Source: Acidobacteriota bacterium
Lineage (GTDB): Bacteria > Acidobacteriota > Terriglobia > UBA7540
DNA length: 21,958 bases
Assembly: GCA_021827245.1 (NCBI GenBank)
Contig: JAKAWN010000057.1
Span: 1 to 21,958, forward strand
Direction of reading: 5' to 3'
Positions within the stretch are counted from its first letter, which is position 1. Every line of letters starts with the position of its first letter. This document shows positions 1 to 8,346 of the stretch, one piece after another. The position numbers and the translations under genes were made by a program. The notes beneath the pieces are model-generated. The model ran no database searches. It saw nothing but the letters and a program-made list of their open reading frames with translations, and had not been told where the DNA came from.

Positions 1-44
1 CCGTGTGTTTCGAGCGCAGCACGGGCAAGGACGCCCATGCCACA
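1..44. repeat. Half copy of a dispersed palindromic repeat at the window edge
   Basis: This stretch matches 20534-20577 at 41 of 44 positions (differences at 11, 31 and 37). In the downstream copy it is the right half of a larger palindrome whose left arm precedes it, so the left half here probably lies before the window. It contains a GCACGGGC-type stem, imperfect in this copy. No coding role is visible. Confidence 0.8.
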
Positions 45-112
45 AGTGACATTGAGGCACTAACTGCACTTTGAAGAATGAGACAAATGGGACAAAAAAT
101 ATCTATTTTTGC

Positions 113-276
113 AAAACGAACCGCAGAAATTATTGAAAACAAAGGATCGGGGTGCAAAAACGAACCGAAACGAACCGAAAAACGAAGCGGAGAAGTTGTT
201 GAAAACATTAGAGTGCATAAAAAACGAACCGGAACGAACCGAAAAACGAACCTACCGATCTTGTTGAAAACAAAGA
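113..276. repeat. A-rich ~65-bp imperfect tandem repeat, about 2.6 copies
   Basis: Three related blocks begin with a run of A followed by CGAA and reach a conserved GAAAAC: 113-146, 178-212 and 242-276. The GAAAAC words start at 135, 201 and 266, giving spacings of 66 and 65. Between blocks the ACGAACCG octamer recurs in pairs. The composition is much richer in A than its surroundings. An open frame from 78 to 284 runs across it and gives a Lys/Arg/Asn-rich peptide with the same periodicity; this is best explained by the repeat, not by a gene. Function unknown. Confidence 0.75.
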
Positions 277-524
277 ACCACTGAAAAAATGGACCGGAAA
301 CGGATCGGACATTTTCTTAAGCTATCCCATCCTGCTCATCCCTGCCCTGTTGAGCCCTCCGAGGACGATATTGGGGTCAGCAAGACGCACGATCATAACA
401 AAGCTGCACCGGCGGCCCGCGCCGCTCTTCCCGCTTCACCATCGTGGAGGCTACACAGCAACGCCGCTCCCGGCAATTCCCTGCCCCGCAGGGCTGAAAT
501 TCACGCGCCGCGCAAGCGCCATGC
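277..524. other. Gap with no supported gene
   Basis: Short open frames exist on the + strand (for example 289-570) but have no convincing ribosome site, domain or compositional support. I see no RNA gene or insertion sequence here. Confidence 0.5.
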
Positions 525-552
525 TTGCATGAATGAGCTTATGTGGTATGCT
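525..552 (+). promoter_or_regulatory. Possible extended -10 promoter for the GH31 gene
   Basis: A TATGCT hexamer at 547-552 is preceded by TGG, giving an extended -10 motif; a weak -35 (TTGCAT, 525-530) lies 16 bases upstream. A 6-bp hairpin (GCAAGC 512-517 with GCTTGC 523-528) overlaps the -35 and could be an operator. The gene start at 611 is downstream with a GAGGAG-type ribosome site at about 597-602. Based on motif matching only. Confidence 0.35.
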
Positions 553-610
553 TCGCTTTCACAAAATTGACGGACGCACAAGTGCTTACGCCGGATGAGG
601 AGACACTGAG

Positions 611-3076
611 ATGAAGAAGATTCTTGCTTACCTGTTGCAGTTCGTTCTAATCGCTGCCGTGGCCGCGGCAACGGCCCAGGCTGAATGGCACAGCATTGGC
701 AAGGTGACCAGTTCGAAAGCTGAAGGCAACGAGATCACCTTTCACACCGAGCATGCCATCGTTCAGGTGACGGTGCTGGCTCCGGAAATTGTGCGAGTCC
801 GCATGGCGCAGGGCTCGGCGTTTGGTCCGGATTATTCCTATGCGGTCGAGAAGAAGCAGTGGCCGGCCCTCCACGTGGAATTCAGCCACGCGCCCAACAT
901 GGAAGTGATCAGGACCGGCAAGCTTGAGATTCACGCTCAACTTTCGCCGTTCCGTCTGGCCTTCTATGGCGCGGGCGGAAGGCTGATCTCTGAAGACTCA
1001 AAAGATCTCGGCATGGCGTGGGACGGCCAGCAGGTCCGCTGCTGGAAGCAGATGCCTGAAGACGAACAGTATTTCGGCCTGGGTGAAAACGCCGGGCGCC
1101 TCGACAAGCGCGGCCACGCCTACGTGATGTGGAACACGGATGTTCCCGGTTGGGGAGCCACCACCACGCCGCTCTACCAGACGGTGCCCTTTTTCATCGG
1201 CTTGCGGCAGGGACGCGCCTACGGCATCTTTTTTGACAACACCTGGCGCTCCTCCTTTGACATGGGCGTGCAGTTCCGCAATGAGTATTCGTTTGGCGCC
1301 GAGGGCGGCGAGATGAACTACTACTTTTTCTACGGTCCTGCCCCGAAAAAGGTACTGGAAGAATACACGGACCTGGTGGGCCGCATGTCGCTGCCGCCCA
1401 TGTGGGCGATCGGTTACAACCAGTCGCGTTACAGCTACTATCCGGAAAGAGAGGTCCGCTTTATCGCGGAGAATTTCCGCATCCGCCATATTCCCTGCGA
1501 CGTCATTTTCCTCGACATCGACTACATGGATGGCTACCGCGTTTTCACCTGGAACAAGGAACGCTTCCCCAACCCCGCCAGGATGATCGCCGACTTGAAG
1601 AAGGAGGGTTTCCACCTTGCGGTGATCATCGATCCCGGCATCAAGGTCGATCCCAATTACTGGGTCTATAAGGAAGGCTTGGCCGGCAATGATTTCGTCC
1701 GGATGCCCGACGGCAAGCTCTACGAGGGTAAGGTATGGCCCGGCACGTGCGTTTTCCCGGATTTCACCTCGCCCAAGGTTCGCGAATGGTGGGGGACGCT
1801 CTACAAGGGCCTGGTCCAGGACGGCGTGGCGGGCTTCTGGAATGACATGAATGAGCCCTCCATTTTCGATGTTCCGTCCAAAACCATGCCGCTCGATGCG
1901 ATTTTCTATGACCACGGACTCCACAGCCCGCAGGCCAAAGTCCACAACGTCTACGGCATGCAGATGTCCAGGGCAACCGAGCAGGGAGTATTGAAGCTGC
2001 GTCCGAACGAGCGGCCTTTTGTGCTGAGCAGAGATACCTACGCCGGCGGCCAGCGTTACGCTGCCGTCTGGACCGGCGACAATACGGCCACCTGGGAGCA
2101 CCTGCGCATCAGTGTTCGGGAATTGATGACCATGGGGCTTTCCGGGCTGACCTTTACCGGCGCGGATATCGGGGGGTTCATAGGCAGCCCCAGCCCGCAG
2201 CTCTACACCCGCTGGCTTGAAGCTGGAATTTTCTACCCCTATTGCCGGACGCATACTACCAAAGGCTCGGCGGAGCAGGACCCCTGGTCCTACGGCAACC
2301 GCGATACCAATATCAACCGGAAATCCATCGACCTCCGGTACCGCCTGCTGCCCTACCTTTACAACACCTTCTATCAGGCCTCCCAGACAGGGCTGCCGGT
2401 GATGCGGGCGCTGCTGCTCGATTATCCGGACGACCCCAGGGCCATCGACCAGGATGGCGAGTTCCTTTTCGGAGACGATCTGTTGGTGGCGCCTGTCATG
2501 GAGCCATACCAGATCAAACAGCACGTTTATCTGCCGAGCGGGGAGTGGTTCAACTTCTGGAAAGACCGCGTTTATAAGGGGCCGGCAGAAATCGCAGTCA
2601 ATGCGCCGCTCCAGCGTATTCCCATTTTCGTTCGCGGAGGCGCCATCATTCCCGCGCGCCAGCTTGTCCAGTACACCGGCCAGGCGCCCATCAATCCTCT
2701 TACGTTTGAGGTCTACCCGGAGGGCCGCTCATCGAGCGAATACTATGAAGATGATGGAGAGACTTTTGATTACCGCCAGGGTGATTTCCTGAAGGAGCAG
2801 CTCGCCTCCGACGATCAGCCGCATTCGCTCACGCTTTCGGTTTCAGCCCGGCAGGGATCATATACGCCGCCCGCGCGTTCGATGCAGTTCGAAGTCCACA
2901 ACCGACGGAACCGCCCGCAGGGTGTCACGCTGGACGGAAACTCTCTCGCTGGCCTGAACTCGAAAGAAGCTCTGAAAGGTTCATCCCAGGGCTGGTATTA
3001 CAACGAAGTGCACAACACCCTGTGGGTCAAGTTCCCCGACGAGGGCACAGCGCGCACCGTGCGGATCGAGAAATAG
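611..3076 (+). CDS. Secreted glycoside hydrolase family 31 (alpha-glucosidase type)
   Basis: Hydrolyses alpha-linked sugars (alpha-glucosides, possibly alpha-xylosides) from non-reducing ends by the retaining mechanism of GH31. The 821-residue protein begins with a Sec signal peptide (about residues 1-24, ending AQA), so it acts outside the cytoplasm. An N-terminal beta-sandwich region is followed by the catalytic barrel and C-terminal beta domains. The nucleophile motif WNDMNEP places the nucleophile at Asp412; WTGDN gives the acid/base at Asp490; RPFVLSRDTYAG, FTGADIGGF and the PYCRTHT histidine site are also family signatures. The start at 611 is supported by GAGGAG upstream and by the signal peptide. 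The next gene is 89 bases downstream. Exact substrate cannot be read from the sequence. Confidence 0.95.
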   Translation: MKKILAYLLQFVLIAAVAAATAQAEWHSIGKVTSSKAEGNEITFHTEHAIVQVTVLAPEIVRVRMAQGSAFGPDYSYAVEKKQWPALHVEFSHAPNMEVIRTGKLEIHAQLSPFRLAFYGAGGRLISEDSKDLGMAWDGQQVRCWKQMPEDEQYFGLGENAGRLDKRGHAYVMWNTDVPGWGATTTPLYQTVPFFIGLRQGRAYGIFFDNTWRSSFDMGVQFRNEYSFGAEGGEMNYYFFYGPAPKKVLEEYTDLVGRMSLPPMWAIGYNQSRYSYYPEREVRFIAENFRIRHIPCDVIFLDIDYMDGYRVFTWNKERFPNPARMIADLKKEGFHLAVIIDPGIKVDPNYWVYKEGLAGNDFVRMPDGKLYEGKVWPGTCVFPDFTSPKVREWWGTLYKGLVQDGVAGFWNDMNEPSIFDVPSKTMPLDAIFYDHGLHSPQAKVHNVYGMQMSRATEQGVLKLRPNERPFVLSRDTYAGGQRYAAVWTGDNTATWEHLRISVRELMTMGLSGLTFTGADIGGFIGSPSPQLYTRWLEAGIFYPYCRTHTTKGSAEQDPWSYGNRDTNINRKSIDLRYRLLPYLYNTFYQASQTGLPVMRALLLDYPDDPRAIDQDGEFLFGDDLLVAPVMEPYQIKQHVYLPSGEWFNFWKDRVYKGPAEIAVNAPLQRIPIFVRGGAIIPARQLVQYTGQAPINPLTFEVYPEGRSSSEYYEDDGETFDYRQGDFLKEQLASDDQPHSLTLSVSARQGSYTPPARSMQFEVHNRRNRPQGVTLDGNSLAGLNSKEALKGSSQGWYYNEVHNTLWVKFPDEGTARTVRIEK

Positions 3077-3165
3077 CGCGGCATGCCCCGAAATGCGCAG
3101 CGTAGTGTTGCGGAGGAGTTTGCGCGCCTGCCGCACCAGGGGGTTGCCTGCGCCCATGATAAGCG

Positions 3166-4080
3166 ATGAGCTTGACGCCGCCAGAAAGCACGAGCAGCCC
3201 GAATGACGAATCGGCAAAGCCGCCGCTCGACTCAGGAGCGGCAGTGGTCCAGTCGTCAACTCCTCTCCTGTGGCTGACCGTGCTCAGCCTGGACGCGCCT
3301 GCAGTCGCCGTGCTGTGGCAACTGCTTTTTGCCCGGTCATTCGAGTCCCGTCTCGGTGCCACCGTCACGATTCTCCTGGCGCTGGTGGTTTGGCTGATCT
3401 ACGTGGCGGACCGGGCACTCGATGTCTTCAAGGCCGGCACAAAGGGAGCCGAGGCTTCACGGCACATCTTTTACCGGCGGCACCTGTGGGCATTTCTGCT
3501 CCCTTTTTGCGCCGTCCTGCTGCTGGCGGCATGGATGTCTTTAACGCGGTTGGACGCAAGAACTTTTCGCGACGGCATCGTGATACTGCTTGCCGTTAGT
3601 GTCTATTTTCTGGTGGTCCATTTTCTTTCACCCAGGCGTGAATGGCTGCCAAAAGAGATGATGGTCGGCGTCCTGTTTGCTCTCGGCACGTGCTTCCCGG
3701 TTTGGGAGCACATGACGCACGGCTTTGGCTTGTTGCTGGCGCCGTACCTGTTGTACACCGCCCTGTGCTGGATGAATTGCGCGGCCATCGAATTCGAAGA
3801 ATGGAATCGGCTGCGTCACCGCAGATTTGGTTCGCCTCACCCCTGGACCATCTGGATGGGGCGCCATTTCATCCTTCTGTCATTGCTGGCCGCTGCTGTC
3901 GCGCTCTGCCTCATCGCGTCGGGCTTCGGGCGCCAGAGTTGGCAGCTTCTGGCCGCAGAACTGCTGAGCGCCCTGGCCTTTGTCTGGATTCGCCGCAAAG
4001 GCGAGTCTCTTTCCATTGACCAGTTCCGTGTTCTGGTGGATGTCGCATTGTTCACGCCAGTATTCTTCCTTCCCTTTTAG
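3166..4080 (+). CDS. Polytopic inner-membrane protein, UbiA-like
   Basis: A 304-residue protein with about eight or nine hydrophobic segments (roughly 34-54, 65-85, 106-124, 136-154, 165-180, 187-205, 234-252, 259-275, 288-303) after a polar Ser/Pro-rich N-terminus. The motif ADRALD (81-86) at the end of the second segment recalls the Asp-rich DxxxD site of UbiA-type prenyltransferases, and an acidic EFEEW (209-213) sits after the sixth, but the full NDxxDxxxD signature is not present. I call the fold UbiA-like by inference and assign no reaction. No strong ribosome site lies before the ATG; the ATG at 3156 is out of frame. It follows the GH31 gene on the same strand and may be co-transcribed with it. 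Confidence 0.75.
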   Translation: MSLTPPESTSSPNDESAKPPLDSGAAVVQSSTPLLWLTVLSLDAPAVAVLWQLLFARSFESRLGATVTILLALVVWLIYVADRALDVFKAGTKGAEASRHIFYRRHLWAFLLPFCAVLLLAAWMSLTRLDARTFRDGIVILLAVSVYFLVVHFLSPRREWLPKEMMVGVLFALGTCFPVWEHMTHGFGLLLAPYLLYTALCWMNCAAIEFEEWNRLRHRRFGSPHPWTIWMGRHFILLSLLAAAVALCLIASGFGRQSWQLLAAELLSALAFVWIRRKGESLSIDQFRVLVDVALFTPVFFLPF

Positions 4081-4195
4081 GAGCGGCATGAAGCTAAGGT
4101 TTGGCTAATGACCCCGCGTTGAACCTGGTAAGAGGGTGGCGTGCCCGAATCTTTCGGAGTGCGATCCATGTCACAGCGCGGCAGGCTGAGAGTCG

Positions 4196-4204
4196 TGTTA
4201 TCAT
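4196..4204 (+). promoter_or_regulatory. Possible extended -10 element giving a leaderless start
   Basis: TGT followed by TATCAT (4199-4204) forms an extended -10 motif. Transcription would begin near 4211, almost on the ATG at 4213. This would explain why that ATG has no visible Shine-Dalgarno sequence. No good -35 is seen. Confidence 0.3.
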
Positions 4205-4212
4205 GTCATTTT

Positions 4213-4566
4213 ATGAGGAAGGCGAAACCCATCCTGTTGCTGTGGGCGGTCCTCTTTGCCAGTGTGGGAGGCTGCGTTGGCCCTCTGATGGCGGCCGAGC
4301 ATTCGATGCCTTGCTGTAAGTCAATGCCCTGTAATCCCGCAAGCCATTCGCGAAGCTGCTGCACTCCCGGGCTTTCTGGCGCTGCAAGCCATTTGCAACA
4401 GACAGCCAAAGTCAAGGCCCCTGCAGTTGCCTACGCTGTGCTGGCCCTTCTGCCCCACTTGAGCACGGCATCGGCCACAACAATTGCCCCGCGCCTGGAA
4501 GTCGGGCTTCATTGCTACTCACCGCCAGGCGAGCTTTACACGATTCACCATTCTCTCCTGATTTAG
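4213..4566 (+). CDS. Small exported Cys-rich protein heading the copper efflux cluster
   Basis: 117 residues. The start at 4213 is preferred over an in-frame ATG at 4141 because it puts a hydrophobic export signal (RKAKPILLLWAVLFAS) at the N-terminus. Cleavage may occur near MAA (26-28); a VGGC at 18-21 could instead act as a lipobox. The mature part opens with a compact cluster of His, Met and Cys: H30, M32, C34, C35, M38, C40, then C49 and C50. Such spacing suits soft-metal binding. The remainder is bland and ends with PPGELYTIHHSLLI. I recognise no named domain. A periplasmic copper/silver-buffering role is inferred from the residue content and from the RND pump genes that follow on the same strand. 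Confidence 0.65.
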   Translation: MRKAKPILLLWAVLFASVGGCVGPLMAAEHSMPCCKSMPCNPASHSRSCCTPGLSGAASHLQQTAKVKAPAVAYAVLALLPHLSTASATTIAPRLEVGLHCYSPPGELYTIHHSLLI

Positions 4567-4578
4567 CTTCTTCCGCCT

Positions 4579-4600
4579 CGGTGTGATATCCATCACGCCG
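4579..4600. promoter_or_regulatory. 9-bp inverted repeat before the PH-like gene
   Basis: Arms CGGTGTGAT (4579-4587) and ATCACGCCG (4592-4600) pair across a 4-base loop with one G-T pair. It lies between the small Cys-rich gene and the next gene. It could be an operator, or a hairpin affecting read-through; there is no T run after it, so a standard terminator is unlikely. Confidence 0.35.
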
Positions 4601-4647
4601 CCCCTCCGTCTTCTTGACAACATCGAATCTTCACTGGAGGTCTTTTT

Positions 4648-5385
4648 ATGCGGAGATTTTCTTATATCGTCCTGCTCTCGTTATTAGTTTTCTGGGCTGT
4701 CGGCGTTTCGTTTGCCTCTCGTGGCGCGCCGCAAGTCTCTCCGGGTTCCAGAACAACGGCTGGGCAATGGCAATCGGCGGCGCAGTGGAAGCACCTGATC
4801 ACCAAGACTCGCGGGATGCTGATGATCAACGATCAAGGGGTCGAATTCCGCCCCAATAAAGGTTCGCCACTGCGCTGGTCGTATGTCGAGATTCAGAGCT
4901 TCCACGTGAGGTCGCATCACCTGGATCTCGAGTCTTACGAGAACCGAAGCTGGCACCTGCATGGCGACCGCGCCTTCCACTTCAAGCTGAAGAGCGCGGT
5001 GCCGCCCGGCGTCGCGACGGAGTTCTCGCGCCGTGTCGGGAAGCCAGCGATAGATGCCGTCCCCAGTCCAGACGCCCACGCCTTCGCCGCTCTTCCCGCC
5101 CGCCATCGTACTTTCGGCGGAGGAACCAACGGCGTGCTGCGGTTCCGCCAGGGCGGGATCGATTACGTCACCACCAGCGGGCGCGGCAGCCGGAGCTGGC
5201 GATGGGCCGACATCGAAACCATCGCCCATCCCGACCCCTATCACTTTTGCGTCCAAGGCTACCGCGAGACCTTCGAGTTCGAACTGAAGAAGCCGATGTC
5301 CCGCAAGTTGTTCGACCGGCTCTGGGATGACGTTTACGGGCGGGGCCTGACAGGCCTTGCCTATTCCGAAGGGAGGCATCAGTGA
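4648..5385 (+). CDS. Exported protein with two repeated PH-like units
   Basis: 245 residues with an N-terminal signal or anchor (about 1-24). A clear GGAGG (4634-4638) supports the start. The body is an internal duplication: residues about 56-130 and 162-230 align, each with a GMLMINDQG/GVLRFRQGG-type opening, a WSYVEIQSF/WRWADIETI block, a FHFKLK/FEFELK strand and a terminal amphipathic segment. This pattern of short strands, a W-x-x-(V/I)-E turn and a final helix resembles bacterial PH/GRAM-like domains, which I infer without a search. Ligand and role unknown. Its stop overlaps the start of the outer-membrane channel gene (GTGA), so the two are probably translationally coupled, placing it in the efflux operon. 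Confidence 0.8.
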   Translation: MRRFSYIVLLSLLVFWAVGVSFASRGAPQVSPGSRTTAGQWQSAAQWKHLITKTRGMLMINDQGVEFRPNKGSPLRWSYVEIQSFHVRSHHLDLESYENRSWHLHGDRAFHFKLKSAVPPGVATEFSRRVGKPAIDAVPSPDAHAFAALPARHRTFGGGTNGVLRFRQGGIDYVTTSGRGSRSWRWADIETIAHPDPYHFCVQGYRETFEFELKKPMSRKLFDRLWDDVYGRGLTGLAYSEGRHQ

Positions 5386-6740
5386 GTTACTTCCAGCCAC
5401 AAGAGGCTCGATGCCCGGGACGAAAGCACGCGTGGCGCCGAACGCTACTATCTGTCGCGTCTCTTGCCGTAGCTCTTCCCGTCCTGATTTCGGTCCCTGC
5501 GAAAGCGGCGCAGGCCACCGTGCAACTCAGCCAGAACCTGCAGCCTGCCAAAACAGCCACGCCCTTGTCGCAACTGGTCAAAGAAGCCGAACAGAACAAT
5601 CCACAGATCCTGGCGGCCAGGCGGCAATGGCAGGCGGCCACGCAGGTCCCCTCGCAGGTCTCAACGTTGCCGGACCCGCAAGTAACCGTCCAGAACATGT
5701 CGGCCCGAACGCCGCTTCCCTTCGACGGCTTCAATACTGTAGAGATGACCTTCCTAGGCTTCGGCATTTCACAGGACATTCCTTATCCCGGCAAGCTGCG
5801 CCTGCGCGGTGAAATCGCCCGGCGGAAGGCGGACGCCATCAGCAAGCAGGTCGACGCCGTCCAGCGCGAGGTAATTGAACAAGTCAAGGCCGCGTACTTC
5901 CGTCTCGGTTTTGTTCAGGCAACGCTCTCCATTCTGTCCCGGGATAAGAAACTGCTGGCTCAGGTTGAAAAGATCGCGGAAGCGGAATATCGCGTGGGGA
6001 AAGGCAACCAGCAGGACGTGCTGAAGGCGCAACTGGAGGAAACCAAGCTGCTCCGGGACACCACTCAATACCGTCAGCAGATGGCGAGCCTGGAAGCGCA
6101 ACTGAAACAGCTTCTCAACCGGCCGCAGGATTCAGCAGACATCACCGCCGAACAGATCACCGAAACCACTTTACCTTACAGTTCGGATGATTTACTGGCA
6201 GCCGTTCGCACGGGCAACCCGCAGGTCGGTGCACAGCACGAGATGGTGCAGGACCGCGGCCTGGGCGTGGAATTGGCCAAGAAGGATTTTTATCCCGACT
6301 TCAATATTCAGTATATGTACGAGCACACCGGCCCGAACTTCCCGGAGCGCTATCTGCTGAGCTTCGGTGTGAAGATTCCCATCTATCGCAACCGGCGGCA
6401 ACGACCGGAGGTGGCCGAAGCAGCCGAAGAGTTAAACAGCGCACGCCGGGCTTACGAAGCGCAGGTCCAGCAGACATATTTCGAAGTCAGGAACCAGTAT
6501 CTCGAAGCTGATTCCGATGCCAGAATCCTCAAGATTTACCGCGAAGGGCTGATCCCCCAGGCGACGGCCACGTTTCATGCGGGCCTCGCCGCTTACGAAT
6601 CAGGCCAGGAAGATTTTCAGAGTTTGCTCGATTCCTTCCTCGATGTCTTCAATCTCGACGTCGAGTACTGGCACACGCTGGCCGGGCACGAAATTGCGCT
6701 GGCGCGCCTTGAACAACTGACGGGACTTTCGATCCCGTAA
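5382..6740 (+). CDS. TolC-family outer-membrane efflux channel (CusC/CzcC type)
   Basis: 452 residues. The GTG start overlaps the upstream stop by four bases and has GGGAGG (5371-5376) five bases before it. A basic N-terminus and hydrophobic stretch (about 22-43, ending AKAAQA) form the signal peptide. The protein shows the TolC family's two similar halves of long helices and beta strands: a first half with PQILAARRQW and FGISQDIPYPGKLRLRGE, and a second half with PDFNIQYMYEH and FGVKIPIYRNRRQRPEVAEA. Length is normal for the family. It would form the outer-membrane exit duct of the metal RND pump encoded just downstream. No lipobox cysteine typical of CusC is visible after the signal peptide. 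Confidence 0.92.
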   Translation: MSYFQPQEARCPGRKHAWRRTLLSVASLAVALPVLISVPAKAAQATVQLSQNLQPAKTATPLSQLVKEAEQNNPQILAARRQWQAATQVPSQVSTLPDPQVTVQNMSARTPLPFDGFNTVEMTFLGFGISQDIPYPGKLRLRGEIARRKADAISKQVDAVQREVIEQVKAAYFRLGFVQATLSILSRDKKLLAQVEKIAEAEYRVGKGNQQDVLKAQLEETKLLRDTTQYRQQMASLEAQLKQLLNRPQDSADITAEQITETTLPYSSDDLLAAVRTGNPQVGAQHEMVQDRGLGVELAKKDFYPDFNIQYMYEHTGPNFPERYLLSFGVKIPIYRNRRQRPEVAEAAEELNSARRAYEAQVQQTYFEVRNQYLEADSDARILKIYREGLIPQATATFHAGLAAYESGQEDFQSLLDSFLDVFNLDVEYWHTLAGHEIALARLEQLTGLSIP

Positions 6741-6767
6741 CGAGGGCGATCGAAGGAGGTATTTATC

Positions 6768-8345
6768 ATGAAGGATTATCGCAAAGCATTTCAAGTTACG
6801 TTCGGAATAAGCGTCTTACTCGCGGCAATCATCGCATTCTTCGGATGGCGTTACGTTGCAGAAAGGCAGCGCGCAGCTTCCGCAGAAGCGATAACGGCAC
6901 CCGTCGAAGCAACCCCAAGCCAGGCTGCTGCGTCCGGAAGCGAGCAGGCTTCCGCGTCGGCCCCGGCCCCCGTTCCGGCCCAGCTCGCCACGCTCCAGCT
7001 TTCGCCCCAGCGCCTGCAAAGCATAGGAGTCACCAGCGGCGCGGTCAAGTACAAGGTTCTCTCGAAAGAGATTCGGGCCGTAGGCAACGTGGCCGTTGAT
7101 GAACAGCTTGAGGCTTACGTCCAGACTCGCTTTTCCGGATGGATTCAGAAGGTCTATGCCAACTCAACTTACCAGTACGTGCACAAAGGCCAGCCGCTGT
7201 TCACCATCTACAGCCCGCAACTGGTAACCACCGAACAGGAATATCTGTTGGCCCGGAAGAACCGCAATCTGCTGGCAGCCAGCACCGTGCCGGGCGTCGC
7301 CTCGGGCGCCGATTCCCTGCTCACCGCCGCCCGCGAACGGCTGCAGCAGTGGGAGATCCCCGCGCGCGAGATCGAGAACCTTGAAAAGACCGGCCAGGTC
7401 CGCCACAACCTGGAAGTTGATTCCCCCGTTTCCGGTTACATCACCCAGTACAACGCCCTGCCGAATCTCTACGTCCAGCCGGCCACGCGGCTTTACACCA
7501 TCGCCAATCTCTCGACAGTCTGGGTCTTTGGGGAAGTTTTCCAGAACGAGATCAGCCAGATTCATCCCGGCGACCCCGCTACGATAACGACGGATGCTTA
7601 TCCAGGCAAGACTTTCTACGGCCGCGTTGATTTCATCTACCCCGAAGTGAACATGGACACACGTACCGTCAAAGTGCGGCTGGTGTTCCGTAACCCGGAC
7701 CTCAAACTCAAGCCCGGATTGTTCGTCAATGTCGATCTGAAGATCCCTCTCGGTCGCCACCTGGCGATACCCACCTCCGGCGTCTTCCAGACCGGCACGC
7801 GCAACATCGTCTTCATCGACCACGGCGGCGGTTATCTCGCGCCGCGCAACGTGACCCTGGGGCCGCGGGCAGAAGACTATTACATTGTGCTCAAGGGGCT
7901 CAAGCCCGGCGAGCGGGTTGTGACTTCCGCCAACTTCCTGATCGATTCCGAAAGCCAGCTTCAGGCCGCGCTGGGATCGTTTGCTCCGCCGCCACCACCT
8001 GCTGCGGGTGAGAAGGCTGCTGCCCAAGCCAAGATTGAATTCACCACCTCGCCCTCGCCGCCGAGGAAAGGTGCAAACACCGTTCGGGTCAAGCTGACCG
8101 GCGCCGATGGCAAACCCATCACAGGCGCTCAAGTAAAGGTTCGATTCTTTATACCCGCCATGCCGGCCATGGGAATGTCTGCCCAGCAAAGCGTTTTCAC
8201 CCTCGCCGATCAGGGAGGCGGTTACTACGAAGGGCGGGGCCGGCTCCAGAGCAGTGGCACCTGGCAGGTAACGATCATTGCCGAGAAGAACGGCCAGACC
8301 CTGGCCACCAAAGAACTGAGCGTGACCGCGGAAGGAGGCATGTAA
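6768..8345 (+). CDS. RND periplasmic adaptor, CusB type, with C-terminal YtkA-like domain
   Basis: 525 residues; a strong AAGGAGGT (6753-6760) fixes the start. One transmembrane anchor (about 11-27), then an Ala/Pro/Ser-rich linker (36-72), then the barrel-sandwich, hairpin and beta-barrel regions of membrane fusion proteins (for example FSGWIQKVY, DSPVSGYITQYN, YPEVNMDTRTVKVRL, IPTSGVF, ANFLIDSES). It would link the inner-membrane pump to the outer-membrane channel. Two oddities: the N-terminal Met/Cys metal site of CusB and many homologues is missing, and an additional domain of about 100 residues at the C-terminus (about 420-520) looks like a YtkA/FixH-type immunoglobulin-like fold with a PAMPAMGM cluster (Met465, Met468, Met470). 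That cluster may supply the metal-binding function. It ends one base before the pump gene starts. Confidence 0.93.
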   Translation: MKDYRKAFQVTFGISVLLAAIIAFFGWRYVAERQRAASAEAITAPVEATPSQAAASGSEQASASAPAPVPAQLATLQLSPQRLQSIGVTSGAVKYKVLSKEIRAVGNVAVDEQLEAYVQTRFSGWIQKVYANSTYQYVHKGQPLFTIYSPQLVTTEQEYLLARKNRNLLAASTVPGVASGADSLLTAARERLQQWEIPAREIENLEKTGQVRHNLEVDSPVSGYITQYNALPNLYVQPATRLYTIANLSTVWVFGEVFQNEISQIHPGDPATITTDAYPGKTFYGRVDFIYPEVNMDTRTVKVRLVFRNPDLKLKPGLFVNVDLKIPLGRHLAIPTSGVFQTGTRNIVFIDHGGGYLAPRNVTLGPRAEDYYIVLKGLKPGERVVTSANFLIDSESQLQAALGSFAPPPPPAAGEKAAAQAKIEFTTSPSPPRKGANTVRVKLTGADGKPITGAQVKVRFFIPAMPAMGMSAQQSVFTLADQGGGYYEGRGRLQSSGTWQVTIIAEKNGQTLATKELSVTAEGGM

Positions 8346-8346
8346 C

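Noticed and set aside
113..276. Possible CRISPR array
   Set aside because: The blocks are imperfect, the intervening sequences are themselves similar, and no cas genes are present.
78..284. Small Lys/Arg-rich open frame
   Set aside because: Its sequence is set by the A-rich tandem repeat, and no domain or convincing ribosome site supports translation.
998..2524. Long minus-strand open frame of 508 codons
   Set aside because: It lies antisense to the GH31 gene, has no domain or ribosome-site support, and is a typical shadow frame in GC-rich DNA.
4684..5400. Minus-strand open frame of 238 codons opposite the PH-like gene
   Set aside because: The + strand frame has a signal peptide, an internal duplication, a good ribosome site and operon coupling; the minus frame has none.
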